Part shown: positions 12,386 through 19,715 of the stretch, piece by piece
Numbering within the stretch: the stretch's first letter is position 1
Layout of the letters: each line of letters begins with the position of its first letter
From: Usitatibacter sp035624355
Lineage (GTDB): Bacteria; Pseudomonadota; Gammaproteobacteria; Burkholderiales; Usitatibacteraceae
Direction: 5' to 3'
Length of the DNA stretch: 64,000 nt
Assembly: GCA_035624355.1 (NCBI GenBank)
Contig: DASPRQ010000084.1
Span: forward strand, 1 to 64,000
Program-made: the position numbers and the translations under genes
The notes under the pieces: generated by a model
What the model was told of the DNA's origin: nothing
Databases searched by the model: none
The model's input: only the letters and a program-made list of their open reading frames with translations

Positions 12386-13191
12386 CCCGCCACCCGGTTG
12401 CGCGTCTGCGCGTAGCCCTTGAGCACCTCGGCCTTCATCGAGTGCCAGATCCGGTCGTACAGCCCGACGAAATGCGGGGCGAGGCGGATCTCGGCCACGT
12501 CGCGCGGCCGCGGCAGGTCGATCGCGAACTCCCCGATCGGCCGGGTGGCCGGCCCCGCGGAAAGCACCACCACGCGGTCGGAGAGCGCGATCGCCTCCTC
12601 GAGGTCGTGGGTGATGAAGATCACGCTCTTGCGGTCGGCGCTCCAGAGCTCGAGCAGCTCGTTCTCCATGAGGCCGCGCGTCTGGACGTCGAGCGCGGAA
12701 AACGGCTCGTCCATGAGGAGGATCTGCGGATCGAGGATCAGCATCTGCGCGAGCGAGACGCGCTTGCGCATCCCGCCGGAGAGCTGGTGCGGATAGCGGT
12801 CGCCGAAGCCCGCGAGCCCGACCCGCGCGAGCCAATCCTCGCCGCGCCGGCGCGCCTCGTCGCTCGTCAAGCCGCGGAACTCGAGCCCGGCGGTGACGTT
12901 GGCGAGCGCGCTCCTCCACGGCATCAGCGCCTCGGCCTGGAACATGTATCCCGCGCGGCGATTGAGCCCCGCGAGCGGTTCGCCGAAAATCCGCACGGCC
13001 CCGGCGCTCGGCCGCAGCAGCCCCGCCGCCACGTTGAGCAAGGTCGACTTCCCGCAGCCCGTCGGGCCCACCACGGAGACGAACTCGCCCTCGGCGATCG
13101 AGAACGTGACGTCCTCGACGGCCGTGTATGCCCCACCCGCGCGCGCCGCGAAAGTGCAGGTGACGCCTTCGAAAGAGACTGCGCTGCCCAT
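12382..13191 (-). CDS. ABC transporter ATP-binding protein (SsuB/TauB type)
   Basis: 269 residues. Walker A GPTGCGKST, signature LSGGMRKR, Walker B ILLMDEPFSALD and the switch histidine in IFITHDLEEA are all intact. It powers import through the overlapping permease. The ATG at 13191 gives MGSAVSFEGVTCTF. The order substrate-binding protein, ATPase, permease on one strand defines a complete importer. Confidence 0.94.
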   Translation of the reverse strand: MGSAVSFEGVTCTFAARAGGAYTAVEDVTFSIAEGEFVSVVGPTGCGKSTLLNVAAGLLRPSAGAVRIFGEPLAGLNRRAGYMFQAEALMPWRSALANVTAGLEFRGLTSDEARRRGEDWLARVGLAGFGDRYPHQLSGGMRKRVSLAQMLILDPQILLMDEPFSALDVQTRGLMENELLELWSADRKSVIFITHDLEEAIALSDRVVVLSAGPATRPIGEFAIDLPRPRDVAEIRLAPHFVGLYDRIWHSMKAEVLKGYAQTRNRVAG

Positions 13192-13198
13192 CCCTCGA

Positions 13199-13241
13199 GC
13201 CCGTGTTGAGCGGCGCCCGCGGCGTCCGCTCCAACACGGGC
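13199..13241 (-). other. Long intercistronic hairpin after the substrate-binding-protein gene
   Basis: Arms 13199-13213 and 13226-13241 pair over about 15 bp with one bulged base around a 12-base loop. It begins 2 bases after the substrate-binding-protein stop and fills the gap to the ATPase gene. There is no T-tract. Such structures often protect the upstream mRNA so the binding protein is made in excess, as at malE-malF; here that is inference. Confidence 0.6.
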
Positions 13242-13243
13242 CC

Positions 13244-14269
13244 CTATTTGTATTTCTGGTTGGCCTTCTTCACGAAGCGGTTGTCGAACGTGGCCGAGAG
13301 GTCGATCCTCCCGGCCTTCATCACCGACGGCTCGAAGGCGCGCAGCACCTTGTAGACGTTCTCCGCGGCCTTGAGCGACATCGTCCCGTCCTCCGAGTAG
13401 CCGATCATGTTCTTCAGCAGCCCCTCCTTGTAGAGCGAAGGGTCGCCCGCCTTGTACGAGTCGGGCATCAGGTCGACGATCTCCTGCGGCGTGGCTCGGG
13501 CGATCCACTTGTCGGCGCGCACGATCGCGTTCACCACGGCCTGGACCGTGTTCGGGTACTTGCGGACGAAGTCGTCGGTCGTGTAGATCACCGCGGCCAT
13601 GTAGTCGCCGCCGTAGACCTGCTTCATCCCCCGCTCGGTGCGCGTGTCCACCACCGCCACGAACTTGCCCGTGGACTCGAGCCGCGTCACGACCGGGTCC
13701 AGGTTCGCGAGCGCGTCGATCTCGCCCTTCTCCATCGCCGCCACGGCCCCCGCGCCGGCACCCACGCCCACGATCGACACGTCCGCGGGCTTGAGGCCGT
13801 CCTTCACGAGGAGGTTGTCGACGAACATGTTGGTCGAGGAGCCGGGCGCGGTCACGCCGATCTTGAGCCCCCTCAGGTCGCGGCCGCCGTGGTACCGGGC
13901 CGCCCGCTCGCGCGACATCACGAGCACGATCGCGCTGTTCTTCAGCTGCAGCACGACCGCCTTGATCGGCTGCTTCTTCGCGGCCATGTTGATCGTGTGC
14001 TCGTAGGCGCCCGAGACGAGGTCGGCGCTTCCGCCGACGAGCGCCTGGAGCGCCTTGGCGCCGCCGGGGAAGTCGGGGATCTCCACGTTGAGGCCCTCGT
14101 CCTTGAAGTAGCCTTTGCGCTCCGCCACGGACAGCGGCAGGTAGTAGAAGAGGCTCTTGCCGCCGACCGCGATGGTGATGTCCTTCTTCTCGGGCGCCTG
14201 CGCCCCCGCGCCGGCGGCGAAGGCCGCGCCGAGCGCAGCCGCGGCAAGCCCCAGGATGAACCGCTTCAT
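13244..14269 (-). CDS. ABC transporter substrate-binding protein (NMT1/SsuA family)
   Basis: 341 residues with a Sec signal peptide (MKRFILGLAAAALGAAFAAGAGAQA). The mature part has a type II periplasmic-binding fold: FYYLPLSVAERKGYFKDEGLNVEI and ALQALVGGSADLVSGAYEHTI are typical of the NMT1/THI5-like group. It captures the substrate for the adjacent importer. It lies 50 bases after the HMG-CoA-lyase-type gene on the same strand, so the ligand may be linked to that enzyme; this is a guess. The ligand itself cannot be read from the sequence. Confidence 0.92.
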   Translation of the reverse strand: MKRFILGLAAAALGAAFAAGAGAQAPEKKDITIAVGGKSLFYYLPLSVAERKGYFKDEGLNVEIPDFPGGAKALQALVGGSADLVSGAYEHTINMAAKKQPIKAVVLQLKNSAIVLVMSRERAARYHGGRDLRGLKIGVTAPGSSTNMFVDNLLVKDGLKPADVSIVGVGAGAGAVAAMEKGEIDALANLDPVVTRLESTGKFVAVVDTRTERGMKQVYGGDYMAAVIYTTDDFVRKYPNTVQAVVNAIVRADKWIARATPQEIVDLMPDSYKAGDPSLYKEGLLKNMIGYSEDGTMSLKAAENVYKVLRAFEPSVMKAGRIDLSATFDNRFVKKANQKYK

Positions 14270-14319
14270 GTGATCTCCCCCTTTTGTCGTCGGAAATGCG
14301 GGACCTGGGCCGCGCGGGC

Positions 14320-15255
14320 TCAGGCCCTCGAGAACTCGGGCGGCTCGTGCAGCTCGAGCGTCTGGCCGGCCTTCATCACCTGCCCGGGAACGTCGTGCCC
14401 GACGATCTCCGGGATGCGCCGCGCGACCGCCAGCAGCTTCGCGAGGTCGACGCGCGTGTCGCAGCCCATGTCCTCGAGCATGTTGACCATGTCCTCGGTG
14501 CAGATGTTGCCCGTGGCACCCGGCGCGAAGGGGCAGCCGCCGAGCCCCGAGACCGAGCCGTCGAAGGAGCGCACGCCCGCCTCGATCCCCGCCACGACGT
14601 TCGCGAGCCCCATGCCGCGCGTGTTGTGGAAATGCAGCGTGTAGTACGCGTCGTCCGGGGGCGGGAAGCGCTCCAGCACCTTCGCGGTCAGCTCGCGCAC
14701 CTGGCGGGGGTTCGCCATCCCCGTCGTGTCCGCGAGCGAGATGCCGTCGAACCCCAGCTCGCGGAAGCGCCCGACGAACTCGAACACGACGTCCTCGTGC
14801 ACGTGCCCCTCGAAGGGACAGCCGAACGTGGTGGACAGGCTCATCGTGATCTTCATGCCCGCCTCGTGGGCCGCCTTCACCATGGCCGGAAGCTCGGCGA
14901 GCGACTGCTCGTGGGTGCGGTTGATGTTCGCGCGGTTGTGCGTCTCCGAGGCGGAGACCACGCCGTTCACCTCGTCGGGCCTGCGTGCGCACGCGGCGGC
15001 GTTCTGCACGCCCCGGGGGTTGGGCACGAGCGCCACGTACGTCACGCCCGGCACCCGGTCGATGCCCGCGAGGACCTCGGCCGCGTCCGCGAGCGCGGGA
15101 ACCGCCCGGGGCGAGACGAAAGAGGTGACCTCGATCTTGTGCAGCCCGGTGCGCGCGAGCTGGTTCACCACCTCGACCTTGGTCGCGGTCGGGATGAAGC
15201 GCTTCTCGATCTGGAAGCCGTCGCGAACGGCGACGTCGTTGACGTAGATGCGCAT
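14320..15255 (-). CDS. Hydroxymethylglutaryl-CoA lyase family protein
   Basis: 311 residues, a TIM-barrel lyase of the HMGL-like family. The start is RDGFQIEKRFIPT and the metal-binding pair is HFHNTRGMG. The lyase signature with the catalytic cysteine reads GLGGCPFAPGATGN. The family cleaves HMG-CoA to acetoacetate and acetyl-CoA in leucine breakdown. Related enzymes cleave citramalyl-CoA or other 3-hydroxy-3-methyl acyl-CoAs, so the substrate is not fixed. No methylcrotonyl-CoA carboxylase genes are in view. It heads an operon with the ABC importer and is divergent from an acyl-CoA dehydrogenase. Confidence 0.85.
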   Translation of the reverse strand: MRIYVNDVAVRDGFQIEKRFIPTATKVEVVNQLARTGLHKIEVTSFVSPRAVPALADAAEVLAGIDRVPGVTYVALVPNPRGVQNAAACARRPDEVNGVVSASETHNRANINRTHEQSLAELPAMVKAAHEAGMKITMSLSTTFGCPFEGHVHEDVVFEFVGRFRELGFDGISLADTTGMANPRQVRELTAKVLERFPPPDDAYYTLHFHNTRGMGLANVVAGIEAGVRSFDGSVSGLGGCPFAPGATGNICTEDMVNMLEDMGCDTRVDLAKLLAVARRIPEIVGHDVPGQVMKAGQTLELHEPPEFSRA

Positions 15256-15341
15256 GGGGGTCGTGCCGGATGAGCGAGATTCTACATCCCCGCGCGGACC
15301 CGGCGCGCCGGCCCTGCGTTTCCGGTAGCATCCGGCCCACC

Positions 15342-16520
15342 ATGACCGAAGCCCGCAAGCCGCCGCTCGGCACGGACGACTATCCCGAGATCCGCGAGGG
15401 CGTGCGCGCGCTGTGCGCGAGCTTCCCGCCCGAGTACTTTCGCGAGGTGGACGCGCGCCGCGCCTACCCCGAGGCCTTCGTGGAGGCGCTCACGAAGGCG
15501 GGCTGGCTCGCCGCGCTCATCCCCGCCGAGTACGGCGGCTCGGGGCTGGGCGTCATGGAAGCCTCGGTCATCATGGAGGAGATCAATCGGGCGGGCGGCA
15601 ACGCGGGCGCCTGCCACGGGCAGATGTACAACATGGGGACGCTGCTGCGCCACGGCTCGGCCGAGCAGAAGGCGCGCTACCTCCCGCGCATCGCGCGCGG
15701 CGAGCTGCGCCTGCAGTCCATGGCGGTCACCGAGCCCACCGCCGGAACCGACACCACCGCGATCCGCACGACGGCGGTGCGGCGCGGCGACCGCTACGTC
15801 GTGAACGGGCAGAAGGTGTGGACCTCCCGCGTGCAGCATTCGGACCTGATGATCCTTCTCGCCCGCACGACGCCGGCCGCCGAGGTGAAGAAGCGCTCCG
15901 AGGGCCTGTCGGTCTTCCTCGTGGACTTGCGCGAGGCGGTCGGCCGCGGGCTCACCGTCCGGCCGATCGCGAACATGGTGAACCACGAGACGAACGAGCT
16001 CTTCCTCGACGACCTCGAGATCCCCGCGGAGAGCCGCATCGGCGAGGAAGGCATGGGCTTCCGCTACATCCTCGACGGCCTCAACGCGGAGCGCGCCATC
16101 ATCGCCGCGGAGTGCATCGGCGACGGCTACTGGTTCATCGACAAGGTGACCCGCTACGTGAAGGAGCGCGTGGTATTCGGCCGGCCCATCGGCCGGAACC
16201 AGGGCGTGCAGTTCCCGATCGCCGAGGCCTACATCGAGCTCGAGGCGGCCGACCTCATGCGCCGGCGCGCCTGCGGGCTCTTCGACGCGGGACGGCCCTG
16301 CGGGGCGGAGGCGAACATGGCGAAGCATCTCGCGGCGAAGGCCTCGTGGGAAGCCGCCAACGCATGCCTGCAGTTCCACGGCGGCTTCGGCTTCGCCGCC
16401 GACTACGACGTCGAGCGCAAGTTCCGCGAGACGCGCCTCTACCAGGTGGCGCCCATTTCCACGAACCTCATTCTCTCGTACGTGGCCGAGCACGTCCTCG
16501 GCCTGCCGCGCTCGTTCTGA
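15342..16520 (+). CDS. Acyl-CoA dehydrogenase family protein
   Basis: 392 residues covering the three acyl-CoA dehydrogenase domains. FAD contacts are seen in QSMAVTEPTAGTDT and KVWTSRVQHSD, and the C-terminal helical domain has QFHGGFGFAADYDVERKFRETR. The usual catalytic glutamate segment (YEGT) is replaced by YQVAPISTN, so the base must be elsewhere if the enzyme is active. In isovaleryl-CoA dehydrogenase it sits in an earlier helix. The ATG at 15342 is preferred over an upstream frame extension from 15270. It ends 13 bases from the convergent glmS. Confidence 0.9.
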   Translation: MTEARKPPLGTDDYPEIREGVRALCASFPPEYFREVDARRAYPEAFVEALTKAGWLAALIPAEYGGSGLGVMEASVIMEEINRAGGNAGACHGQMYNMGTLLRHGSAEQKARYLPRIARGELRLQSMAVTEPTAGTDTTAIRTTAVRRGDRYVVNGQKVWTSRVQHSDLMILLARTTPAAEVKKRSEGLSVFLVDLREAVGRGLTVRPIANMVNHETNELFLDDLEIPAESRIGEEGMGFRYILDGLNAERAIIAAECIGDGYWFIDKVTRYVKERVVFGRPIGRNQGVQFPIAEAYIELEAADLMRRRACGLFDAGRPCGAEANMAKHLAAKASWEAANACLQFHGGFGFAADYDVERKFRETRLYQVAPISTNLILSYVAEHVLGLPRSF

Positions 16521-16533
16521 GCGCCGGGCGCCG

Positions 16534-18366
16534 TTACTCCACCGTCACGGACTTCGCGAGGTTGCGCGGCTTGTCCACGTCGGTGCCGCGGAGCAGCGCC
16601 GTGTGGTAGGCGAGGAGCTGCACCGGGACCGCGTGCACCGCGGGCGACAGCGCACCGGCGTGGCGCGGCGTGCGGATCACGTGCACGCCCTCCTGCTCGG
16701 TGAAGCGGCTGTCGAGGTCGGCGAACACGTAGAGCTCGCCGCCGCGGGCGCGCACCTCCTGCATGTTGGACTTGAGCTTCTCGAGCAGCGCGTCGTTGGG
16801 CGCGATGACCACCACCGGCATCGAGGCGTCCACGAGCGCGAGCGGCCCGTGCTTGAGCTCCCCGGCGGGATACGCCTCCGCGTGGATGTAGGAGATCTCC
16901 TTCAGCTTGAGCGCGCCCTCGAGGGCGACGGGATAGTGGATCCCGCGCCCCAGGAAGAGGGCGTGCTCGCGCGGGGCGAAGAGCCCGGCCCAGGCGCGGA
17001 TCTGGGGCTCGAGGTTGAGCGCGTGCTGAATGCTTCCCGGAAGGTAGCGCAGTTGCTCGATCGCCCCGGCCTCCGCGCGGGCATCGAGCCGTCCTTTCGA
17101 CTTCGCGATCGCGAGCGTGAGGATGTAGAGCGCGGCGAGCTGCGTGGTGAACGCCTTGGTCGAGGCCACCCCGATCTCGGCCCCGGCGCGCGTGTAGAAC
17201 ACGAAGCGCGAGGCGCGCGGGATCGCGCTTTCGCGAACGTTGCAGATGGCGAGCGTGCTCGCGTGGCCCAGGGCGCGCGCGCGCTTGAGCGCCTCGAGCG
17301 TGTCGAGGGTCTCGCCGGATTGCGAGACGGTGACCACCAGCTGGCGGGGATCGGGGATCGAGTCGCGGTAGCGGTACTCGTGGCCGAGCTCCGCGGCGCA
17401 CGGCACGCGCGCGAGCCCCTCCATCCAGTGTCGCGCGACCAGGCTCGCGTAGTGGCTCGTCCCCGAAGCGAGCAGCAGCACCCGGTCGGCGTCGCGGAAA
17501 GCCTCGCCCGCCCCGGCCCCGAACAGGCCCTCGACGTCGACCGCGCCCTCGTCCATCACGGCCTCGATCGTGTCGGCCACGGCCCGCGGCTGCTCGTGAA
17601 TCTCCTTCTGCATGTAGTGGGCGTACGGTCCCAGGTCCACGGCGCCGACGCTCACGTCCGCCTCGTGCACGGGGCGCTCGACGGGCCGGCCCTCGAGGTC
17701 GACCACGCGCACCCGCTCACGCGTGAGCGCCACGACGTCGCCGTCCTCGAGGTAGACCACGCGGCGCGTCTGCCCCGCGAGCGCGGAGACGTCGGAGGCG
17801 AGGAAGTTCTCGCCGTCGCCGAGGCCCACCACGAGGGGGCAGCCCATGCGCGCGCCGGCCATGGTTCCCGGATCGGAAAGCGCGATCACGCCCAGCGCAT
17901 AGGCGCCGTGCAGGTCCGCGGCCGCGCGCCGCGTGGCCTCCGGCAAGTCGTGCGAGGCGGCGAAGTAGTGGTGGATGAGGTGGGCCACGACCTCGGTGTC
18001 GGTCTGCGACTCGAACGAGTAGCCCATCGCCTTGAGGCGCTCGCGCTGCTGCTCGTGGTTCTCGATGATGCCGTTGTGCACCACCGCGATCTCGTCGCGC
18101 GAGACGTGGGGGTGCGCGTTGGGCTCCGTCACGCCGCCGTGGGTCGCCCAGCGGGTATGCGCGATGCCCACGATGCCCTCGAGGCGCTCGGCGCGCACGG
18201 CGCCCTCCATCTCGGCCACGCGGCCGACGCGCCGCACGCGCCGGATGCCGCCGTCGAGGACGGCGATGCCCGCGGAATCGTATCCGCGGTATTCGAGGCG
18301 CTTCAGGCCTTCGGTGAGGACCGGCACGACGTCGCGGCTGGCGATGGCACCGACGATTCCGCACAT
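16534..18366 (-). CDS. glmS: Glucosamine-6-phosphate synthase (glutamine:fructose-6-phosphate aminotransferase)
   Basis: 610 residues, matching the family. The start is set by MCGIVGA, which places the catalytic cysteine at position 2 after Met removal. An N-terminal class II glutaminase domain is followed by two SIS sugar-isomerase domains (SGTSHYASL and SQSGET motifs) and the conserved C-terminus PRNLAKSVTVE. It makes glucosamine-6-phosphate, the first step to UDP-GlcNAc; glmU lies 1.3 kb away on the same strand. A strong hairpin with a U-tract lies 90 bases upstream of the start. Confidence 0.97.
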   Translation of the reverse strand: MCGIVGAIASRDVVPVLTEGLKRLEYRGYDSAGIAVLDGGIRRVRRVGRVAEMEGAVRAERLEGIVGIAHTRWATHGGVTEPNAHPHVSRDEIAVVHNGIIENHEQQRERLKAMGYSFESQTDTEVVAHLIHHYFAASHDLPEATRRAAADLHGAYALGVIALSDPGTMAGARMGCPLVVGLGDGENFLASDVSALAGQTRRVVYLEDGDVVALTRERVRVVDLEGRPVERPVHEADVSVGAVDLGPYAHYMQKEIHEQPRAVADTIEAVMDEGAVDVEGLFGAGAGEAFRDADRVLLLASGTSHYASLVARHWMEGLARVPCAAELGHEYRYRDSIPDPRQLVVTVSQSGETLDTLEALKRARALGHASTLAICNVRESAIPRASRFVFYTRAGAEIGVASTKAFTTQLAALYILTLAIAKSKGRLDARAEAGAIEQLRYLPGSIQHALNLEPQIRAWAGLFAPREHALFLGRGIHYPVALEGALKLKEISYIHAEAYPAGELKHGPLALVDASMPVVVIAPNDALLEKLKSNMQEVRARGGELYVFADLDSRFTEQEGVHVIRTPRHAGALSPAVHAVPVQLLAYHTALLRGTDVDKPRNLAKSVTVE

Positions 18367-18742
18367 GGCTCGGTTGGCTCGCCCCTGCAGGTGGGAGGGG
18401 CCCGGGAGGAGGAGCGCCATTTTCGCACGGGCGCGAGCGATGGCGTCCGCGGAAGTAAAAAACTCTCCCCGGCCTGGGACCGGGGAGAGTCAAGGAGGGC
18501 GTCATGGCGTTGGCCTCACGTCGCCCAGCCGGAGCGCGGGAGAGGAGGAGACCCGCGGACCTGAGGCTCATCGTCCTCCCCGGCGGGCGCCGGGTCAGCG
18601 TCATCGTTCGCACGGGAGGTGCCGAATATCGGACAAACCGGCGGCTCGGCGGCTCCGCCGGCCGGTTCGCATAACGAAACGATGGCCTCGCCGACGCGCG
18701 GATGCTAGACTCCGGCCGTCTCCCGCGCCCCCCGATAAGACA
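18367..18742. other. 376-bp spacer between glmS and the Crp/Fnr gene, possible small RNA or leader
   Basis: The only gap above 300 bases. It holds the terminator at 18457-18490 and a further hairpin (CCCGGC/GCCGGG, 18579-18594). On the minus strand there are two CCUCC-type stretches (complements of 18492-18498 and 18543-18550) that could pair with Shine-Dalgarno sequences. A minus-strand small RNA of up to about 250 nt, or a glmS leader, would fit. On the plus strand AAGGAGG at 18492 precedes a 56-codon Arg-rich frame (18504-18674) that I do not believe is a gene. No convincing -35/-10 pair was found. Confidence 0.35.
18457..18490 (-). terminator. Intrinsic terminator ahead of glmS (minus strand)
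   Basis: Read on the minus strand, ACTCTCCCCGG, a 7-base loop, then CCGGGGAGAGT form a perfect 11-bp stem (arms 18480-18490 and 18462-18472), directly followed by six T. No minus-strand gene lies immediately upstream: the neighbour is a plus-strand Crp/Fnr gene. It therefore ends either a short RNA begun in the spacer or the glmS leader transcript. Confidence 0.8.
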
Positions 18743-19396
18743 ATGACGACCGGGGAAACTCCCAGCGCCTCCCAGCTGCAGGCGATCCCGGATCCGTTCG
18801 TGAGGTCGCTCGCCGAGCTGGGGCGGCTGCGCACCTACCCGAAGAACACCGTCTTCATCACCGAGGGCGATTCCAGCGACTCGATCTTCGTCGTGCTTTC
18901 CGGGCGCGTGAAGGTGTTCATCTCGGACACCGAGGGCCACGAGATGATCCTCGACACGCAGGGTCCCGGCGAGTACGTGGGCGAGATGGCCCTCGACGGC
19001 AAGCCCCGCTCCGCCTCGGTCATGACCCTCGAGCCGACCACCTTCTCGGTCGTGGGACGCGATCCCGTGCGCGAGGCGATCCGCCGCAACCCCGACTTCG
19101 CCCTCGACATGATCTCGCGGATCATCGACCGCGCGCGCATCGCGACCAACAGCGTGAAGGACCTCGCGCTGCTCGACGTCTACGGGCGGGTGGCGCGGCT
19201 GCTCCTCAACATGGCCGTCGAGTCGAACGGCCGGCTCCAGATCCCCGAGAAAATCACCCAGCAGGAGATCGCCGAGCGCGTCGGCGCCTCCCGGGACATG
19301 GTGAGCCGCATCTTCCGCGACCTCACCGCCGGCGGTTACATCACCGTCGAGAACCGGATCATCACGATCAACAAGAAGCCGCCGGCGCGCTGGTAG
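18743..19396 (+). CDS. Crp/Fnr family transcriptional regulator
   Basis: 217 residues. The N-terminal cyclic-nucleotide-binding fold has the phosphate-cassette-like segment GEYVGEMALDGKPRSASV. A long dimer helix and a C-terminal winged helix follow, with the recognition motif TQQEIAERVGASRDMVSRIFRDL. There is no FNR-type N-terminal cysteine cluster, so it is Crp-like rather than an oxygen sensor. The SRDMVSR helix resembles that of E. coli Crp (SRETVGR), but the target sites are not established. It stands alone between glmS and a small membrane-protein gene. Confidence 0.92.
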   Translation: MTTGETPSASQLQAIPDPFVRSLAELGRLRTYPKNTVFITEGDSSDSIFVVLSGRVKVFISDTEGHEMILDTQGPGEYVGEMALDGKPRSASVMTLEPTTFSVVGRDPVREAIRRNPDFALDMISRIIDRARIATNSVKDLALLDVYGRVARLLLNMAVESNGRLQIPEKITQQEIAERVGASRDMVSRIFRDLTAGGYITVENRIITINKKPPARW

Positions 19397-19505
19397 ACGC
19401 GGAGTTTTCCGCACTGCGGCGCCGCATTCCTCCGTCGTCCCGGGAGCGGCTCCCGCCTAAGCTCGTTTCCGCTGCCGCCCCCCAACCGGCAGAAGGAACC
19501 GGGCG

Positions 19506-19700
19506 ATGATGGACGACCTCAGGAACCACGACGCGCACCCCACCCGCGAGGAACGCCGCTGGATGACCGCCGACCCCGTCGCGGGCCTGATGCGAGTCCT
19601 CGTCCTCGCCGGGATTTCGGTGATCATCGGCATGGCGGCGAGCTACGCCCTGGCGCCGCAGGCGGCCCCGTCCCAGCCGATGGTGGCTTCCGCCCGCTGA
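19506..19700 (+). CDS. Small single-pass membrane protein, unknown function
   Basis: 64 residues (ATG at 19506, or the next codon at 19509). AGAAGGAA about 10 bases upstream is a good ribosome site. The charged, His/Arg-rich N-terminus precedes one hydrophobic helix (LMRVLVLAGISVIIGMAASYAL, about residues 28-49) and a short Pro/Ala tail. I do not recognise it. It lies 109 bases after the Crp/Fnr gene in the same direction and ends 15 bases from convergent glmU. Codon use looks like its neighbours. Confidence 0.65.
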   Translation: MMDDLRNHDAHPTREERRWMTADPVAGLMRVLVLAGISVIIGMAASYALAPQAAPSQPMVASAR

Positions 19701-19715
19701 AGGCCTCCCGCCGCG

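Noticed and set aside
18504..18674. 56-codon plus-strand frame with an excellent AAGGAGG ribosome site before glmS/Crp
   Set aside because: The product (Arg/Gly-rich) has no recognisable feature and lies over predicted RNA structure. The AAGGAGG is equally explained as the complement of a CCUCC stretch on the minus strand. Kept only as a note in the spacer entry.
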